A DNA stretch of 64,000 nt from Ignavibacteria bacterium (GCA_016704345.1 JADJAH010000038.1:186001-250000); one strand, 5' to 3'. Shown: positions 46,142 through 55,235, counted from the stretch's first letter. Notes: generated by a model not told the origin, from the letters alone. Numbers and translations are program-made.

Positions 46142-48859
46142 TCAGAAAAATATGTTGATACTGCTGCAGTCCGTAAACTCAGCCGCATAGGTGCTGTCAA
46201 CAGGGTAGGGAGAAACGCCGTTGAAGTGAGTCTGATGAAGTTCGACTTCTTCACAGTTGCCAAGATTCAAACCCCTCCACGTACTACCAGATTTTGCCTT
46301 CAGATAAATCGGATAACTTTCCGAACTGCTTCCCGAATGGAACGAGCCTCCGTTCATTACTATCCTTGCAGATGTGTTTGCAAAGAGGATTGTTGTATTC
46401 GGCACAATGGTAATGTCATATCCGTTGTTGTTCACTTCCCCTCTGCACTCAAACTCAAACCCTCCGCAGTCTTCATCGGCAACGAGCGTGCCTCCTTCCT
46501 GCATTACCGGAGCAAGCTTGTAGAGCCTGCCCTCGCCGGGGAGGAGCCAGCCGAGGTTAATTGTTGAATTATCTCTCTTATCAAATGTTGCTGTAAGTGA
46601 ATCATTCTCCAGATCATACAGACTCCAGTTATTGAAGCCGCTGAAATCAGAATGATTTGAATCAAGCTTTACAGTAACATACCTGATCCCGCTGATCAAT
46701 CCAGGATCATTTGAGTTGAATGGCGAGCACCTTCTGTTGACAACCATGAAGAATTTATCAACTTCTGAATTTGGATCGTTGAACGTTGCCACTTGAAGAT
46801 ATCTTTGTGCTTCAGTTTCCGGATAAATCTGATGAGAAGGAAAATCCTGATCCAGAGGCTTATAAGTCAGTATGTCATCAAAGAACGTTTCGCTTGACAG
46901 AGCATTCTTCTCTGACCTGACTATATATGAACTTCTTTGTGAATCGAATCTCATGAGATATGAATCCCATTTCTTTATCTTCTCATTTATCTGCTTAATG
47001 GCTTCCCATTTGTTCTGTCCATATACATTCAACCTGCGGGGAGTGTAGTCGGTGTTAACTAAGCCTCTTGAGCAAATAACCGGACCTGTGGAGTCAACTC
47101 TTGCAGTATCATAAGTGGAATTTGACGAACCCCAGGCAAAATACATAAGTCCCTTTGCTCCATAACTTATTGCCAGATTTGCTGTTAAAGCCATTTCTTC
47201 ATTCGTTGGCTCCTTAAGCATATGACCCTTTGCCATCCACAAATGAGCCTGATGCAGAAATTGAAAAGGAACATTGCCCAGTCTCGAAACTGAATCTGAG
47301 AACTGAAGAATATGCCGTAAGTTAAGTCCTGTTTCTCCGTAATTATCAAAGTGATTTTGAATCCAATCGTCATAATCTGCTGGTTGCTTTTTGTAAGCCG
47401 GAATCCCATCCAGGATCTGATAATTCTGCCTGTTGTACAATGTTGTTGGCACATAGCTTTCCCTACCGCCGCCATGTTCGTCATCTCTCCAGCCTTCAAA
47501 ATTGTAGCACTCTGTGAAGATCTCCCGTAATCCGGCTGAATCTATAAGATACTTCTTAACCTGTTGCGGCGAGAATAGTTTCTGCCAGGAGTTTGGAATG
47601 AAAGCCTTCACCAAATCATGATTGTAATTCACCATCAGACTCATTCTGCCATTCGAATATTCAATAATCTTCTTATTCAGATATCCGATGCAGGGCAGAT
47701 GATTCATTTCAAATTCTTCAATGTAAAACTTGTAAGGGGATTCATTTCCACTGTTGATTTCCGCCATGGCAATGTCTTCAACTTCATCTCTAATCCAATC
47801 TTCAAGAAGCTGCTCGTGTAATGAAAGCATTCTGTGAGCCGGTTCATCTTCAACTCTGATCCTGTCAATCCACATGTCGCACTTATCATACCAGAATACC
47901 TTGAAATCAACTCGGCAGTTCTGATCACCGAAATCTACGCTCGGATCGTCATTGAACCAATAGCCGGAGGGAATGGTCAGATTGGTTATCAAATTGCCAG
48001 TGTACGAATAAAAGGAATCCAAGTAAAGACCGGAATACTTACTGATATCAGATGTCAAGAAATTCCTCACTTTTATAACCTGAGTTATTGAATCTCCATC
48101 CCTGTTCTTAATTATCACTTTGCACACTTCAGTGTTTTGATTTGCAGGATTGTTTGCAAATGCAGAATCAATTCTTATTCTCGGCATTATGTACCAGCCG
48201 TAATGTGAATCTCCCAGCCATGTTACTCCCCAGTAAGTATTGATCTGTTCCATATTTCCTCTGAGCGAGTCAAAGAGCATCCGGGCATTTGAACCGGGGT
48301 TTGAACGGTTGTAAAGACATCTCTTCACATAACCTGTGCCGCCGTTTGAATAGTCCAGAGTGTCTTTGATAGTTGAGCCGTTATCGGCACTGTTGTAATA
48401 TGTATAGAACCAGTAATCCGGATCAACCTTTGAAATGTTCTCGCATTGATAATCAGAACTTTGCCCGAAAGCAAGATACTGAAACTTCGGCCTGTCCATA
48501 AGAGTCAGTAGATTGTTGGCAATATTTGTGTCGAGTCTTGCACGGATATCGGCTGAGTATCTGTAAACAGGAGTGTCAAGCTGATCTGCCGGCAATGTGT
48601 ACATGTTGCTGTGCATTAACGGCCAGCCCCAACCTCTCGGCACTGTATATTTGTGCCACACGTTGAACCCAAGCGTGTCTGAAAGATATGTATAAGTTGA
48701 ATCAAGATAATCATGCATGGCGCCAAGAAGGAAAGAATCCTGAACAACAGCGGACTGTGTTTCCGTAAATTTCTTTTCACTGCCTGGCTCGACCTTGCTG
48801 AATGAGTATATTAGAGTGATTGAAAGCAATATGGCTGAAATCAGATTCTTCTTTTTCAT
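46142..48859 (-). CDS. Large secreted protein, glycoside-hydrolase-like, C-terminus cut short
   Basis: 905 residues with signal peptide KKKNLISAILLSITLIYSFS. Residues about 30-330 form an all-beta/mixed domain (YGWYIMPRIRIDSAF, VDFKVFWYDKCDMWIDRIRVEDEPAHR). About 330-700 look like a TIM-barrel hydrolase (NLAISYGAKGLMYFAWGSSNS, with FQFLHQAHLWMAKGHM), and about 780-900 a beta-helix start (TTILFANTSARIVMNGGSF, GSTWRGLNLGNCEEVELHQ). It stops at SSINIFF, mid-helix, with no sorting domain; a one-base shift in the T run would extend it to SDSSTGNKGS before another stop. The expected T9SS tail sits just downstream as the 45255-46106 fragment, behind a palindrome pair. Enzyme activity is not demonstrated by any motif I can name. 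Confidence 0.7.
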   Translation of the reverse strand: MKKKNLISAILLSITLIYSFSKVEPGSEKKFTETQSAVVQDSFLLGAMHDYLDSTYTYLSDTLGFNVWHKYTVPRGWGWPLMHSNMYTLPADQLDTPVYRYSADIRARLDTNIANNLLTLMDRPKFQYLAFGQSSDYQCENISKVDPDYWFYTYYNSADNGSTIKDTLDYSNGGTGYVKRCLYNRSNPGSNARMLFDSLRGNMEQINTYWGVTWLGDSHYGWYIMPRIRIDSAFANNPANQNTEVCKVIIKNRDGDSITQVIKVRNFLTSDISKYSGLYLDSFYSYTGNLITNLTIPSGYWFNDDPSVDFGDQNCRVDFKVFWYDKCDMWIDRIRVEDEPAHRMLSLHEQLLEDWIRDEVEDIAMAEINSGNESPYKFYIEEFEMNHLPCIGYLNKKIIEYSNGRMSLMVNYNHDLVKAFIPNSWQKLFSPQQVKKYLIDSAGLREIFTECYNFEGWRDDEHGGGRESYVPTTLYNRQNYQILDGIPAYKKQPADYDDWIQNHFDNYGETGLNLRHILQFSDSVSRLGNVPFQFLHQAHLWMAKGHMLKEPTNEEMALTANLAISYGAKGLMYFAWGSSNSTYDTARVDSTGPVICSRGLVNTDYTPRRLNVYGQNKWEAIKQINEKIKKWDSYLMRFDSQRSSYIVRSEKNALSSETFFDDILTYKPLDQDFPSHQIYPETEAQRYLQVATFNDPNSEVDKFFMVVNRRCSPFNSNDPGLISGIRYVTVKLDSNHSDFSGFNNWSLYDLENDSLTATFDKRDNSTINLGWLLPGEGRLYKLAPVMQEGGTLVADEDCGGFEFECRGEVNNNGYDITIVPNTTILFANTSARIVMNGGSFHSGSSSESYPIYLKAKSGSTWRGLNLGNCEEVELHQTHFNGVSPYPVDSTYAAEFTDCSSINIFF

Positions 48860-48935
48860 TTCTGCTTCTCCTTTTTCAAAATTTTAGTTGATCTTGCTAA
48901 TTATCTCGTGCATTGCTGTTAAACCATCGCACTTG

Positions 48936-50312
48936 TTACCTAATCAGTATCATCTTTCTAGTTTGAACAAAAGACTTTTCCAGATAGAGACTGTAAAAGT
49001 AGATGCCGCTTGGCAATCCTTCAGCATCAAATTCAACTTTGTGTTTTCCGGACTGTTGCCTTGAATTAACTAATGAGCGAACTTCCTTGCCTTGCGTATC
49101 TGATATCTTCAGCAATACATTGCTTGATATATCCAATTCGTACTCAATCGTTGTACTTGGATTGAACGGATTGGGATAGTTCTGAAAAAGTCTGTAACTT
49201 GGAGGCAGGCTGGTGCTTTGGCTGCCGGCGGAAGTAAGCGGAAAGGTTACCGAGTCTCCGCCGGAAACGGTATGAACGGAACTATATGCCCAACCTATTT
49301 TAGGATCAAGAAACTCACAAAACACAAAAAAAGGCATTCTGAACGACGTATCGGGAATCTGATAACCCCAGTTCAAACCTGCATTAGTTGTCTTAGTTAT
49401 CACACCCCTAAATTGAAAATTCGGGTAAAGCATATTTGCATCACGATCAACACCCCAAATTGTGTCCTCTCCTATAATTGAAAATGATGAAACCGCTACG
49501 TCTGGATTGCCGGCAGACACTTCTAGAAGTGTGGTCCAGGTCAATCCACAATCTGTTGTCTTCTGAAAAACAGAACGCTTCGATCTCCATCCTTCAAGTG
49601 AATCTTTAAAGTGAATATTGTACCAGCCATCTCCGTTAAGAACTTCAGTCCAAGTCTCTCCGAAGTCAGTTGTCTTTCTCAAATATGAGTTTGGTATATA
49701 TCCGTCGCTTATAAACCCGATTCTCGAATTGACCATATAGATCCTGTCGGCAGGGAAAGACAGGCTGTAATATTTTCTTTGCCATGTTGTTCCTCCGTTA
49801 GTTGTCCTGAATACACCGCCGTCAAATGGAGCATCCCAGACTGCCCACAATTCACTTTCACTTAAAACATACAGGTCATCATAAGCAAAAAAAGAGTTGG
49901 GATTATTCTGAGCGCTCCATTCAATTCCGCCATTTGTAGTCCTAAGCAACTTTCCTCCTCCTGTTTCATAGTTAGTGCAAACAAATCCAGTACTTGAATT
50001 GAGGAACTCAACATCAGTAAACATTCTCCCCGAGCTATCAGTAAGAACAAAGCTCCAGTTATCGCCGCCGTCAGTTGTTTTAATTACATATGACTTGTTG
50101 TCTGAATTCAGCATTGTCACTGCATACCCCGTCAAGCTGTCCTTAAAAGTCAGGACATTTATCGGTGGAAGGTTTTGTGGCAGGGATTGCCGGTACCAAC
50201 CACTCGGCGGATTGTGCTGAAAGTTAATTGCATTTATGAATATGAAAATGCTGAAGAAATAAAGCAGGCCCGAAAGAAATCTGACTGCGCGGGTATGTGG
50301 GGTGTGTTTCAT
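48936..50312 (-). CDS. Secreted YCF48-type propeller protein with T9SS tail
   Basis: 458 residues. Hydrophobic N-terminal segment FLSGLLYFFSIFIFINAI, then about six YCF48/BNR-like blades (IKTTDGGDNWSFV, LRTTNGGIEWSAQ, RTTNGGTTWQRKYY, KTTDCGLTWTTLL) and a Por sorting domain (FQNYPNPFNPSTTIEYELD, ending KMILIR). Paralog of 51738-53045: the two share the start MKHTxHxRxVRF and nearly the same 70-bp upstream region with a perfect palindrome and a TAnnTTTG box, which predicts common regulation. Predicted to be exported and anchored by type IX secretion. Confidence 0.86.
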   Translation of the reverse strand: MKHTPHTRAVRFLSGLLYFFSIFIFINAINFQHNPPSGWYRQSLPQNLPPINVLTFKDSLTGYAVTMLNSDNKSYVIKTTDGGDNWSFVLTDSSGRMFTDVEFLNSSTGFVCTNYETGGGKLLRTTNGGIEWSAQNNPNSFFAYDDLYVLSESELWAVWDAPFDGGVFRTTNGGTTWQRKYYSLSFPADRIYMVNSRIGFISDGYIPNSYLRKTTDFGETWTEVLNGDGWYNIHFKDSLEGWRSKRSVFQKTTDCGLTWTTLLEVSAGNPDVAVSSFSIIGEDTIWGVDRDANMLYPNFQFRGVITKTTNAGLNWGYQIPDTSFRMPFFVFCEFLDPKIGWAYSSVHTVSGGDSVTFPLTSAGSQSTSLPPSYRLFQNYPNPFNPSTTIEYELDISSNVLLKISDTQGKEVRSLVNSRQQSGKHKVEFDAEGLPSGIYFYSLYLEKSFVQTRKMILIR

Positions 50313-50328
50313 AATAACTTCCTTTATA

Positions 50329-50377
50329 CAAACTTATGTGAAAATATTTTTAGAAACTATGACCTGCGTCATAGTTT
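50329..50377 (-). promoter_or_regulatory. Promoter with upstream palindromic operator
   Basis: Minus strand: palindrome AAACTATGAC-N4-GTCATAGTTT (50354-50377), 17 bases, then TAAGTTTG (50329-50336, fits the Bacteroidota -7 box TAnnTTTG), then AAAGGAAG and the ATG at 50312. The palindrome centre is about 29 bases upstream of the box, which would place it near -41, the position of a class II CRP/FNR-type activator. The identical arrangement occurs at 53062-53110. Confidence 0.65.
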
Positions 50378-50390
50378 GTAAAAATATTTT

Positions 50391-50689
50391 CTATTGCTCT
50401 TGCAAGATCATTGAATCAGCAGTTCCACCGGCTGCCAAGCCTCCGCGATTTGTCCACTTCATCTTTTCAACTCCGTAAACTCGTTTAACAGCCAATGCAT
50501 GAACAATCGCTTCTATAATCCCACATACCCGGATAAAACAAGAAAAGCCGCACCTTAGGTGTAACCTGTTCCCGTGTTTTCGGGGACCCACTAGGGGCGG
50601 TGGTGAGGTATTGCACACCTGAACGCAGGCTTTGTGTCTGTTTGTAGTTGCATTTATATAAGCAGTATCTGTAAGGGAGATAAGAAAAT
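50391..50689. other. Gene remnant and interrupted terminator, no intact gene
   Basis: About 50395-50520 resembles 53175-53290 (minus strand GAAGCGATTGT...GTTAAACGxxTTTA...GCCGGTGGAACTGCTG) and translates partly as EAIVHALAVKRVYG, probably a decayed gene end copied with each YCF48 unit. About 50540-50640 is a terminator-like stem split by a 64-bp insert. Confidence 0.55.
50535..50640 (-). terminator. Terminator interrupted by a 64-bp structured insert
   Basis: Minus strand ACAAAGCCTGCG ... GCGGCTTTTCTTGTTTT corresponds to the intact terminator at 53297-53326, but an element at 50557-50620 lies in the loop. The insert has terminal AGGTGT/ACACCT inverted repeats and an inner CCCGTGTTTTCGGG hairpin, like a REP or miniature element. 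The remaining stem is weaker than in the intact copy. Confidence 0.5.
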
Positions 50690-51670
50690 CTATGATCTTT
50701 TCAATAAGGATTCCATCCTTCTTCTTATAAATTGATCCGGATGATTAAGCAGATACGCCGGCTCATCCATGATCTTTATGTAGTCTATCCAAACGCTTAC
50801 ATCTTTATACCAGTGAATCTCGAAGTCAACTTGACAGGAATCAAAATATAAATATGTATCTCTGTGATCGAGACCGGATGGGAAGCCATTGTTGAGTCCG
50901 ATCGAGGTCTTATCTCCGGGTACATTTATTCCATTTGAAAAGTAGTCTTCTAAATATTTTCCGTTATAGGAACTGATTTTGAAATCCTGTGTGGTTATGT
51001 CTTGAACTAAAATTACATCTCCATTAAATGCTCTAACAACTATCTTTATTACTTTTCTTGTTGGACCCGATGTATCAGCAATATCTATTCTCATCCGTGG
51101 TTTTAAATACCAATTGTTGTCCACCTGATATCCGTTGGTTTCCCATCTCCATTGTTTCTTAGGATCGAGCACTAACCCGGAAAAAGATTGTATGGCGTTT
51201 TCTCTGACTCCTGTCAATACAGTATCCGGAATTCCTCTTTCGTTCAGGGGAACTGTATTAATATCGAAAAATCTAGCGCTTACAGTTTCCCCCATAAATG
51301 TTTCAGTAGTGTCCTTACCTAAATTATGATGCCGGTATCGGAAGTTATCTGTTGTATTATTCTCTGCCTGATGAATGATTACTTTTCCCAGCGCAAACTG
51401 CATTAATGTATCAGGCTGAAAGTATCCGGATATATTATGTGAATATAAGCTATCGAGTATGAAACCGTGAATGCTCACTTCACCTATGCCCCAGCCCTGC
51501 CACAGATTTACATTCAGTTCATCATACCAACTCCAGTTTGTCGAGTTTGTGACGTAATCATAATTAGGATACGTTCCGCTGTAAGCGATTGTAAATTCTT
51601 TTGTCTGAGATTCTGAAGCTGCATGAAAGAAAATCGAAAAAATGATAAGCAGAAAAATTGACTTTTTCAT
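50690..51670 (-). CDS. Secreted protein related to the N-terminal part of the 46142-48859 product
   Basis: 326 residues with signal peptide KKSIFLLIIFSIFFHAASES. Its second half (NNWYLKPRMRIDIADTSGP, then VDFEIHWYKDVSVWIDYIKIMDEPAYLL) aligns with residues about 215-370 of the 905-residue neighbour (WYIMPRIRIDS, VDFKVFWYDKCDMWIDRIRVEDEPAHRM). It then ends quickly (MESLLKRS), where the neighbour continues into its barrel. No sorting domain. It may be a natural short form, or a truncated copy whose lost end is represented by the decayed DNA downstream. Function unknown. Confidence 0.65.
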   Translation of the reverse strand: MKKSIFLLIIFSIFFHAASESQTKEFTIAYSGTYPNYDYVTNSTNWSWYDELNVNLWQGWGIGEVSIHGFILDSLYSHNISGYFQPDTLMQFALGKVIIHQAENNTTDNFRYRHHNLGKDTTETFMGETVSARFFDINTVPLNERGIPDTVLTGVRENAIQSFSGLVLDPKKQWRWETNGYQVDNNWYLKPRMRIDIADTSGPTRKVIKIVVRAFNGDVILVQDITTQDFKISSYNGKYLEDYFSNGINVPGDKTSIGLNNGFPSGLDHRDTYLYFDSCQVDFEIHWYKDVSVWIDYIKIMDEPAYLLNHPDQFIRRRMESLLKRS

Positions 51671-51737
51671 AAAGACCCCTTTTGATTAGTGTTTTTTACA
51701 ACCTGTTTCTTTTAAGTTAATTACAAATACTCATTGC

Positions 51738-53045
51738 TCACTTCAAAAAGATCATCTTCCTCGAATCAGAATAAACCTGACTTCCTTCTGATGACTTTGC
51801 AGTGAATCTGTAAATATAAACTCCACTGCTTAGATTCTCACCTGTGAATAGATATTCATAAATTCCCGGTTTTAAACTTTCATTACTATTCCAATTAAAA
51901 ATCTCTCTGCCAAGTAAATCAAATATTGATATTCTTACTTCAGAATATTTTGTGATTGTAAATCTTATATTTGTAGATGGATTAAAAGGATTAGGATAAT
52001 TTTGATATAATTTAAATGAATTAGGAACCTCGCTGTTTATTCCGCTTATAAAAGTTAAGCCACTGTTTGTAGTTTTAGATAATCCAGAGTTTCCAGACCA
52101 ACCAGTCTCACTGTTAATAAAGGCTATGGTCTTCGAGCCACTTGGATCTTTTTGAGTTTCCCAATTATTTCCATTGTTAGTCGACCTATAAATACTTCCC
52201 ACATATTGTGATCCCGCCCACCCCAATGTGTCATTTATGAAAAATATCTTGAGTATTGGTCCTCCATTAATTGTATCGGGATTTGAAAAACTCCAAGTAA
52301 ATCCACCGTTTGTTGTTATCCCGACCCGGTTATTTGACAAACCCAACCAACCATTATCATTGCTTTCAAAAAAAACGTCTTGTACAGCACCAAGATTGAA
52401 AATTGAGAACCAATTAAAACCCGCATTAGTAGTCTTAAATAAACTAAAACCTCCTCCGCAAAATCCTGTGTCATAATTCAGGAAGAATAAGGTACGGGGC
52501 TGTGAAATATTTATTCCATTGTCCCTGTTAATCCAGTTTGAACCTCCGTTAGTTGTTAGTCTTACTCCACCGAAGAACTCGTCACAGGCGTAGCCAGTAT
52601 CTTTATTAAGAAAAAATATCTCTGTCATAATCAATAATGAGCTCACATTTAAACTCTCCCAGTTTAAGCCGCCGTTAGTTGTCTTTAAAAAAACAGAAAA
52701 CCCATTCGTATCTGCTCCACCTGCATAACAAGTGTTATTATCAATTGCATTAATACAATACAAACCGATATCTCCTCTATACTGGATATCCCAGCTTGTT
52801 CCGCCATCTGTAGTACCAATAATGTAAGCCGTATTTGATGTTAGAGTATTGTAGGATATTGCCCAACCTTTACTATCATTCACAAAGTCAATTCCCATAA
52901 TAGGTTCATTCACCGGAATGCTTTGAGGTATCCACTGAGAATGAAGATGTGCGGGCATAAGCAGAGCAATCAGCATGAAGACGCTAAAGAAATAAAACAG
53001 GCTCGAAAAAAACCTGACTGTGCGGTTATGTGAGGTGTGTTTCAT
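51738..53045 (-). CDS. Secreted YCF48-type propeller protein with T9SS tail
   Basis: 435 residues. Signal segment FFSSLFYFFSVFMLIALLMPAHLHS, then YCF48/BNR-like blades (IGTTDGGTSWDIQ, LKTTNGGLNWESL, RLTTNGGSNWINRD, YRSTNNGNNWETQ) and a Por sorting domain with LYQNYPNPFNPSTNIRFTI ending KMIFLK. Paralog of the gene at 48936-50312, with which it shares the N-terminus and promoter. Codon choice in the coding part is more A/T rich than the FG-GAP genes (for example the tail is not homogenised with theirs), so it belongs to a separate duplication history. Predicted surface protein. Confidence 0.86.
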   Translation of the reverse strand: MKHTSHNRTVRFFSSLFYFFSVFMLIALLMPAHLHSQWIPQSIPVNEPIMGIDFVNDSKGWAISYNTLTSNTAYIIGTTDGGTSWDIQYRGDIGLYCINAIDNNTCYAGGADTNGFSVFLKTTNGGLNWESLNVSSLLIMTEIFFLNKDTGYACDEFFGGVRLTTNGGSNWINRDNGINISQPRTLFFLNYDTGFCGGGFSLFKTTNAGFNWFSIFNLGAVQDVFFESNDNGWLGLSNNRVGITTNGGFTWSFSNPDTINGGPILKIFFINDTLGWAGSQYVGSIYRSTNNGNNWETQKDPSGSKTIAFINSETGWSGNSGLSKTTNSGLTFISGINSEVPNSFKLYQNYPNPFNPSTNIRFTITKYSEVRISIFDLLGREIFNWNSNESLKPGIYEYLFTGENLSSGVYIYRFTAKSSEGSQVYSDSRKMIFLK

Positions 53046-53061
53046 AATAACTTCCTTTATA

Positions 53062-53110
53062 CAAACTTATGTGAAAAGGTTTTTAGAAACTATGACCTGT
53101 GTCATAGTTT
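53062..53110 (-). promoter_or_regulatory. Promoter with upstream palindromic operator
   Basis: Same layout as at 50329-50377: palindrome AAACTATGAC-N4-GTCATAGTTT (53087-53110), 17-base gap, TAAGTTTG (53062-53069), AAAGGAAG, ATG at 53045. The four central bases differ from the other copy by one base while the arms are unchanged, as expected for a binding site. Confidence 0.65.
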
Positions 53111-53126
53111 CCAAATATTTTTTCAA

Positions 53127-53156
53127 CCGGTTACAAAGCCGCAGCTTTGTAACCGG
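53127..53156. repeat. Perfect hairpin upstream of the YCF48 gene
   Basis: CCGGTTACAAAGC-CGCA-GCTTTGTAACCGG: 13-base perfect stem, four-base loop, 17 bp beyond the operator palindrome. No T tract on either strand. It is missing from the otherwise parallel region near 50390, so it is probably an inserted palindromic element. Confidence 0.7.
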
Positions 53157-53159
53157 AAT

Positions 53160-53290
53160 CTGCATATAATTCAAAGATTAGTGAACCAGCAGTTCCACCG
53201 GCCGTCTCCGCGAATTCTCCTCTCCATCTCTGCATAAATCCGTTTAACTTCCCATTCATTTACAATCGCTTCAGTATTTCACCGCCCAGA
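53160..53290 (-). other. Decayed gene end shared with 50395-50520
   Basis: Minus-strand reading EAIVNEWEVKRIYAEMERR then a stop; the parallel region reads EAIVHALAVKRVYG. Similar DNA, no start codon or full frame in either. It looks like the leftover of a gene that once ended before each YCF48 promoter. Confidence 0.45.
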
Positions 53291-53296
53291 TGAAAC

Positions 53297-53326
53297 AAAA
53301 AAAGCCCGCACCAGAGCGCGGGCTTT
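53297..53326 (-). terminator. Rho-independent terminator of the FG-GAP/ASPIC gene
   Basis: Minus strand: AAAGCCCGC-8-GCGGGCTTT followed by further T residues (TTTTTTTG in all) and 70 bp after the stop of the gene at 53394-55193. Nine-base stem with G/C-rich core and T tract, the clearest intrinsic terminator of the window. Confidence 0.85.
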
Positions 53327-53393
53327 GTGTAATTCGCAACTGCTTAAAACGATGATTCGTTTTACTGCGTGCTTACAAAAGAAAGATAGGTCA

Positions 53394-55193
53394 CTATTTA
53401 ACCAACAACATTTTTCGTACCGACTCGCCGGCTTCTGATAGCAACTTATAAAAATAAATTCCTGATGAGAGACCATTGCCGTTGAATGTAACAGAGTATC
53501 TGCCGGCATTCAGATTCTGATCAACAAGAGTCTCAACAATTCTCCCAAGTCCGTCATATACTTTCAGAGTTACATCTCCTCCTGCTTTCAGACTGAATTC
53601 GATCTTTGTAATCGGATTGAACGGGTTTGGATAATTCTGTTCAAGCTCAAATCTGTCCGGAATGTTTCCCTCAAGTGGCTCAATTCCGGAAACAAGATTC
53701 TGACCTTCAATAAGATTGTATTTGCTGTTGACTGATACGTTTGTGAATACCTGACGTGAACTGCGCGGCCATTCTACTATCATGGAATCAATTGTTGCTG
53801 CATTGCCAAGTCCGAAGTGAACGTTAAGCATGCTCATTGAATTGAAACTGTTCTGAGAATTTATTTCCCTCATCTGCCAGCGGCCTTGTCCGTTGATTGT
53901 CGCTTTAACTCTTACTCGCGCACCAATCGCAGACTTGTTCGAATTCATACCTGTGCATTTCACGGAGATCCATTTATTACCGATGCTCGATACGTTCTGA
54001 TACAACGCTTTGGTCTGTAAAGCTCCCGCAACAAACAAGTCAACATCACCGTCGTTATCGTAATCGCCGGCAACAGCTCCGTATCTTGGACCGGGCTCCC
54101 TCACTGCAATCGAATCAATTCGGGAAAATGAGCCGTCACCATTGTTTGAGTAGTATCTCGAAAAAACCGAGCCGTCGTTTGTTACATAGCAGTCAAGATC
54201 GCCGTCGTTATCAAAATCCGCCCAAACATTTGCCAACGAACTTGCCATGTCGGAAACTAATACTCCGGCTTCTGCCGCTGTCATCTTCCTGTAAAATCCG
54301 TTTCCTTCGTTTCGATACAAATGGTTTGGAGTACCGCTTCTGTAGTTGGTTAGATACGCATCAAGGTCTCCGTCATTGTCATAATCTATGAAGCTGTAGT
54401 TCTGACCGTCAACAAGATCAGTACCGAGAATTCCCGTATCAAGCCTGCTGAGATATGGAACTGATGTTTCAACCAGCAGATTTCTGTAATTGTAATCACG
54501 GGCAAGTGTGCCTGCCGGACCGCTGCCAATAAAGAGATCCATGTCGCCATCCATGTCATAGTCGGAGAAAGTTGGAACTGTATAGGGAGCTAAAGTAAGC
54601 GCAAAGTGAGTTGTGTCAATCTTCTTGAATGTTCCGTCACCATTGTTGTGGAAGAATCTTGTAGGATGATTGACTACGCCAAAATTATTCGCTGCTGCTA
54701 TCACGAGATCAACATAGCCGTCATTGTTGTAATCTCCCCAAGTACATCCCCAACCTGTGCTGTATGCTGAATCACCAATATCACCGGTTGTGATTCTTGT
54801 AAAGGTTTCATCGCCGTTGTTCTTGTATAAAGCCGATGATGAATTGACTGTAGATACAACATAGCAATCAATGAAGCCGTCGTTGTTGTAATCGGCCCAG
54901 GAAGTACTTAGAACATTAGTAGCAAAGTTCAGAGCAGTGTTTACTTTCACAAAGTTGCCGCCGCCGGTATTTTTGTAAAGGACCTTTCTGCATGCATAAA
55001 GATCCAGCAGTCCGTCATTGTTGAAATCGATCCATGCGGCGCCGGTATAGCTACTGACGGGATTTCCGGGATCTGAAACTATCGGATTTGAACTGTCTGT
55101 AACTTTGAGGAAAGTCTGAGAGAAAACGGATTGAGCTACGAGCAGAAGCAGTACTACAATTGCTTTGTTGATTGAGGTCTTCATGGTCTTCAT
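53394..55193 (-). CDS. Secreted FG-GAP/VCBS protein with ASPIC/UnbV domain and T9SS tail (CRTAC1-like)
   Basis: 599 residues with signal peptide KAIVVLLLLVAQSVFSQ. VCBS/FG-GAP repeats with the DYDNDGDLDAYLTNY type motif (IDFNNDGLLDLYACRK, ADYNNDGFIDCYVVS, GDYDNDGDVDLFVAG) form a Ca-binding propeller. An ASPIC/UnbV domain follows at about residues 410-500 (NKSAIGARVRVKATINGQGRWQ, LNVHFGLGNAATIDSMIVEWP), which makes it a CRTAC1-like protein. A Por sorting domain (EQNYPNPFNPITKIEFSL ... KMLLVK) closes it. Intact frame and its own terminator downstream. Either the ATG at 55193 or the one three codons later could start it. Confidence 0.88.
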   Translation of the reverse strand: MKTMKTSINKAIVVLLLLVAQSVFSQTFLKVTDSSNPIVSDPGNPVSSYTGAAWIDFNNDGLLDLYACRKVLYKNTGGGNFVKVNTALNFATNVLSTSWADYNNDGFIDCYVVSTVNSSSALYKNNGDETFTRITTGDIGDSAYSTGWGCTWGDYNNDGYVDLVIAAANNFGVVNHPTRFFHNNGDGTFKKIDTTHFALTLAPYTVPTFSDYDMDGDMDLFIGSGPAGTLARDYNYRNLLVETSVPYLSRLDTGILGTDLVDGQNYSFIDYDNDGDLDAYLTNYRSGTPNHLYRNEGNGFYRKMTAAEAGVLVSDMASSLANVWADFDNDGDLDCYVTNDGSVFSRYYSNNGDGSFSRIDSIAVREPGPRYGAVAGDYDNDGDVDLFVAGALQTKALYQNVSSIGNKWISVKCTGMNSNKSAIGARVRVKATINGQGRWQMREINSQNSFNSMSMLNVHFGLGNAATIDSMIVEWPRSSRQVFTNVSVNSKYNLIEGQNLVSGIEPLEGNIPDRFELEQNYPNPFNPITKIEFSLKAGGDVTLKVYDGLGRIVETLVDQNLNAGRYSVTFNGNGLSSGIYFYKLLSEAGESVRKMLLVK

Positions 55194-55235
55194 AGTTTTT
55201 TACTACAAAATTAACTAAGAATGTGATGCGGGTAA

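Noticed and set aside
50391..50618. Minus-strand ORF of 75 codons
   Set aside because: It runs through the interrupted terminator and its insert; only its last part resembles the decayed gene end at 53160-53290.
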